DNA of 64,000 bases from SYFY01 sp031385325 (GTDB taxonomy: Bacteria; Pseudomonadota; Gammaproteobacteria; Pseudomonadales; Azotimanducaceae), in assembly GCA_031385325.1 (NCBI GenBank), contig JANNBJ010000123.1, positions 1 to 64,000 of the forward strand, in the 5' to 3' direction. A model generated the notes under the pieces. The model was not told the origin of the DNA, searched no databases, and was given only the letters and a program-made list of their open reading frames with translations. Numbering within the stretch: the stretch's first letter is position 1; every line of letters begins with the position of its first letter. This document shows positions 62,547 to 64,000 of this stretch, piece after piece. The translations under genes were made by a program, and so were the position numbers.

Positions 62547-63671
62547 ATGCTGAATCAACTGGACGACTTTCCAATCCATCAGACGCCTGAACCCCTGGCG
62601 CACCCGGGCACCAGCGACCGGAATGTTTATGACCGTACCTGGTTCAATGGTTACGCTCCCGATGGTTCGTACTACTTCGGGATCGGCATGGCGGTCTATC
62701 CTCATCGTGGCATCCTCGATTGCGCCTTCAGCGTGGTTCAACCGGGAACACGACAACACTGCTTTTATGGCTCCAGGCGAGCACCGATGGAGCGCACGGA
62801 CATGTCCGTTGGTCCATTCAGGTTGGAAGTGGTTGAACCGCTCCGACGCACGCGCGTGATCCTCGATGACAACAGCAGTGGCCTCGCCTGCGACCTCACC
62901 TTCTCTGCCCGCACGGGGGCGATTCAGGAAGCCCGCCAGACCTTGTGGTCAGGTTCACGGCGAGTCATGGACGCCACCCGCTTCGATCAATTCGGACGAT
63001 GGTCAGGCGTGGTTCGGACACCTGATGGCGAGATCAGGGTCGACGAGACTGTCTGCCATGGCACCAAGGACCGTTCATGGGGTGTCCGTAACGTCGGCGA
63101 ACACGAAACTGGAGGCGCACCAGTCAACCCTAACGGTATCGCCTTCATGTGGGCTCCCCTGTTCTGGGACGATCACATCACCCATGCCATCTTTTTTGAC
63201 GGCCAGAAAGGCGAACCGCTGGTTCGGGAGGGAATCGTCGCCCCGCTCTACCCCAACGAAGCAGCCATTCCTGGTCTGGAAGGCAGTCGAGACGAGCGCA
63301 TGGCGACTGCGCGCCATCGAATCCAATATCACAAAGGTTCACGCCTTGCCTCCAGAGTGGAGATCGATCTGGTAGGCCACAATGATGTGACCCGCTCCAT
63401 AACCCTTGAGCCGATCCTGAAATTTCAGATGAAGGGACTTGGCTACGGTCACCCTGAGTGGGGTCAGGGTATGTGGAAAGGGGAACTGGCAATTGGTGGA
63501 GAATCTTTCGACACACGCCAGCTTGACCTGCTCGCCCGGGAAAACCTGCATACACAGCAGGTGGTTCGAGCCACGGATGGATGTCGTCAGGGCGTCGGCG
63601 TGTTTGAACAGATCGTGGTAGGCCCCTACGCTCCAGCCGGATTTACCCAGTTTTTCGACGGTGCCAGCTAA
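62547..63671 (+). CDS. AttH/CrtC-like protein of unknown function
   Basis: A 374-aa soluble protein. Segments such as YFGIGMAVYPHRGILDCAFS, GPFRLEVVEPLRRTRVILDD, GLACDLTFSARTGAIQEARQ, the conserved GTKDRSWGVRNVGEHETGG and LEPILKFQMKGLGYGHPEWG match uncharacterised proteins with a lipocalin-like double beta-barrel (AttH/hydroxyneurosporene hydratase relatives), found often beside steroid or acyl-CoA genes. No signal peptide. The 3' end overlaps the threonine aldolase start. Upstream 62393-62546 holds a CACTC/GAGTG repeat at 62522-62538 but no gene. Confidence 0.65.
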   Translation: MLNQLDDFPIHQTPEPLAHPGTSDRNVYDRTWFNGYAPDGSYYFGIGMAVYPHRGILDCAFSVVQPGTRQHCFYGSRRAPMERTDMSVGPFRLEVVEPLRRTRVILDDNSSGLACDLTFSARTGAIQEARQTLWSGSRRVMDATRFDQFGRWSGVVRTPDGEIRVDETVCHGTKDRSWGVRNVGEHETGGAPVNPNGIAFMWAPLFWDDHITHAIFFDGQKGEPLVREGIVAPLYPNEAAIPGLEGSRDERMATARHRIQYHKGSRLASRVEIDLVGHNDVTRSITLEPILKFQMKGLGYGHPEWGQGMWKGELAIGGESFDTRQLDLLARENLHTQQVVRATDGCRQGVGVFEQIVVGPYAPAGFTQFFDGAS

Positions 63672-64000
63672 CAACGTGCAACCCATCGATCTGCGTAGCG
63701 ACACCGTTACTCGACCGACCCCGGCCATGCGAGCAGTCATGGCGGCTGCCGAGGTCGGCGACGACGTATTCGGCGAAGATCCAACCGTGAATCGTCTGCA
63801 AGCCGTATTGGCTGAACGCCTCGGCAAAGAAGCCGGCCTGTTTGTAGCCAGCGGCACACAATCGAACCTGCTGGCACTGATGTCACACTGTGAGCGCGGG
63901 GATGAATTCATCGCTGGACAGCGTGCGCACGCGTACATGTACGAGGGCGGCGGCGCCGCTGTTCTGGGTGGTATTCAGCCGCAGCCCATCACCGTGCCTG
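63661..64000 (+). CDS. ltaE: Low-specificity threonine aldolase, 3'-truncated by window
   Basis: A PLP enzyme that splits L-threonine (and allo-threonine) to glycine and acetaldehyde. The visible 113 residues include IDLRSDTVTRPTPAMRAVMA, then EVGDDVFGEDPTVNRLQAVL and VASGTQSNLLALMSHCERGD, the family's N-terminal wording. GTG 63661 overlaps the previous stop by 11 bases; GTG 63676 is an alternative that gives VQPIDLRSDTVT. The Lys that binds PLP lies beyond the window edge. Confidence 0.92.
   Translation, partial: MPANNVQPIDLRSDTVTRPTPAMRAVMAAAEVGDDVFGEDPTVNRLQAVLAERLGKEAGLFVASGTQSNLLALMSHCERGDEFIAGQRAHAYMYEGGGAAVLGGIQPQPITVP

Noticed and set aside
1..64000. Mobile elements, prophage, CRISPR and toxin-antitoxin modules
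   Set aside because: No transposase, integrase, phage structural gene, spaced direct repeats or paired small genes of known type were seen on either strand.

Overview
The window reads as chromosomal DNA of a free-living, aerobic, outer-membrane-bearing bacterium. The type II secretion operon, TonB-dependent receptors, E. coli-type aspartate carbamoyltransferase, aerobic HemF and spinster-like MFS point to Pseudomonadota, most likely Gammaproteobacteria; the lineage below that is inference. I saw no rRNA, tRNA, CRISPR array, insertion sequence, phage gene or plasmid origin. Gene density is high and most starts are coupled (ATGA, GTGA or TGATG overlaps).

Layout. 1-3 kb: the 3' part of etfA, an AP2-like small protein, pyrB (minus) and a small exported protein. 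3.2-10.7 kb: a TonB-dependent receptor facing a second one that carries an STN signalling domain, followed by its FecR anti-sigma factor and FecI-type ECF sigma factor. 10.8-18.5 kb: type II secretion genes gspE to gspM; gspC, gspD, gspN and gspO are not here. 18.6-21.3 kb: a DUF1631-like protein, an exported protein, a tiny lipoprotein and a small membrane protein.

21.3-47.3 kb is an exopolysaccharide locus, almost all on the minus strand. It has two phosphoglycosyl transferases, a PEP-CTERM/XrtA-type chain-length determinant, a Wzx flippase, a Wzy/ligase-like polymerase, WecB, a WecG/CpsF transferase, three NodB-type deacetylase-like proteins, an asparagine synthase-like amidotransferase and two sulfotransferases. 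Embedded in it (24.5-32.8 kb) is a tight six-gene operon that looks like a dedicated carrier-protein chemistry: free-standing acyl carrier protein, acyl-CoA dehydrogenase-like oxidase, DUF1839 protein with a conserved-looking Cys/His pair, GH2-like protein with an altered acid/base residue, a fused double alpha/beta hydrolase, and a stand-alone amino-acid-type adenylation enzyme. My reading is that an amino acid is activated, loaded on the carrier, oxidised, and transferred to a sugar of the polysaccharide. This is the best candidate for an undescribed system in the window.

47.4-55.3 kb holds acyl-CoA metabolism: a lone acyl-CoA dehydrogenase, an MFS transporter, and an operon of an HMG-CoA-synthase-like/DUF35 fusion, a thiolase, a (2S)-methylsuccinyl-CoA dehydrogenase-like enzyme and a luciferase-like flavin oxidoreductase. 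55.4-64 kb: hemF, a one-module nonribosomal peptide synthetase (C-A-T-TE, 1313 aa), a BON-domain lipoprotein, an SMP-30 family protein, an orphan ExbD/TolR, an AttH/CrtC-like protein and the start of a threonine aldolase gene.
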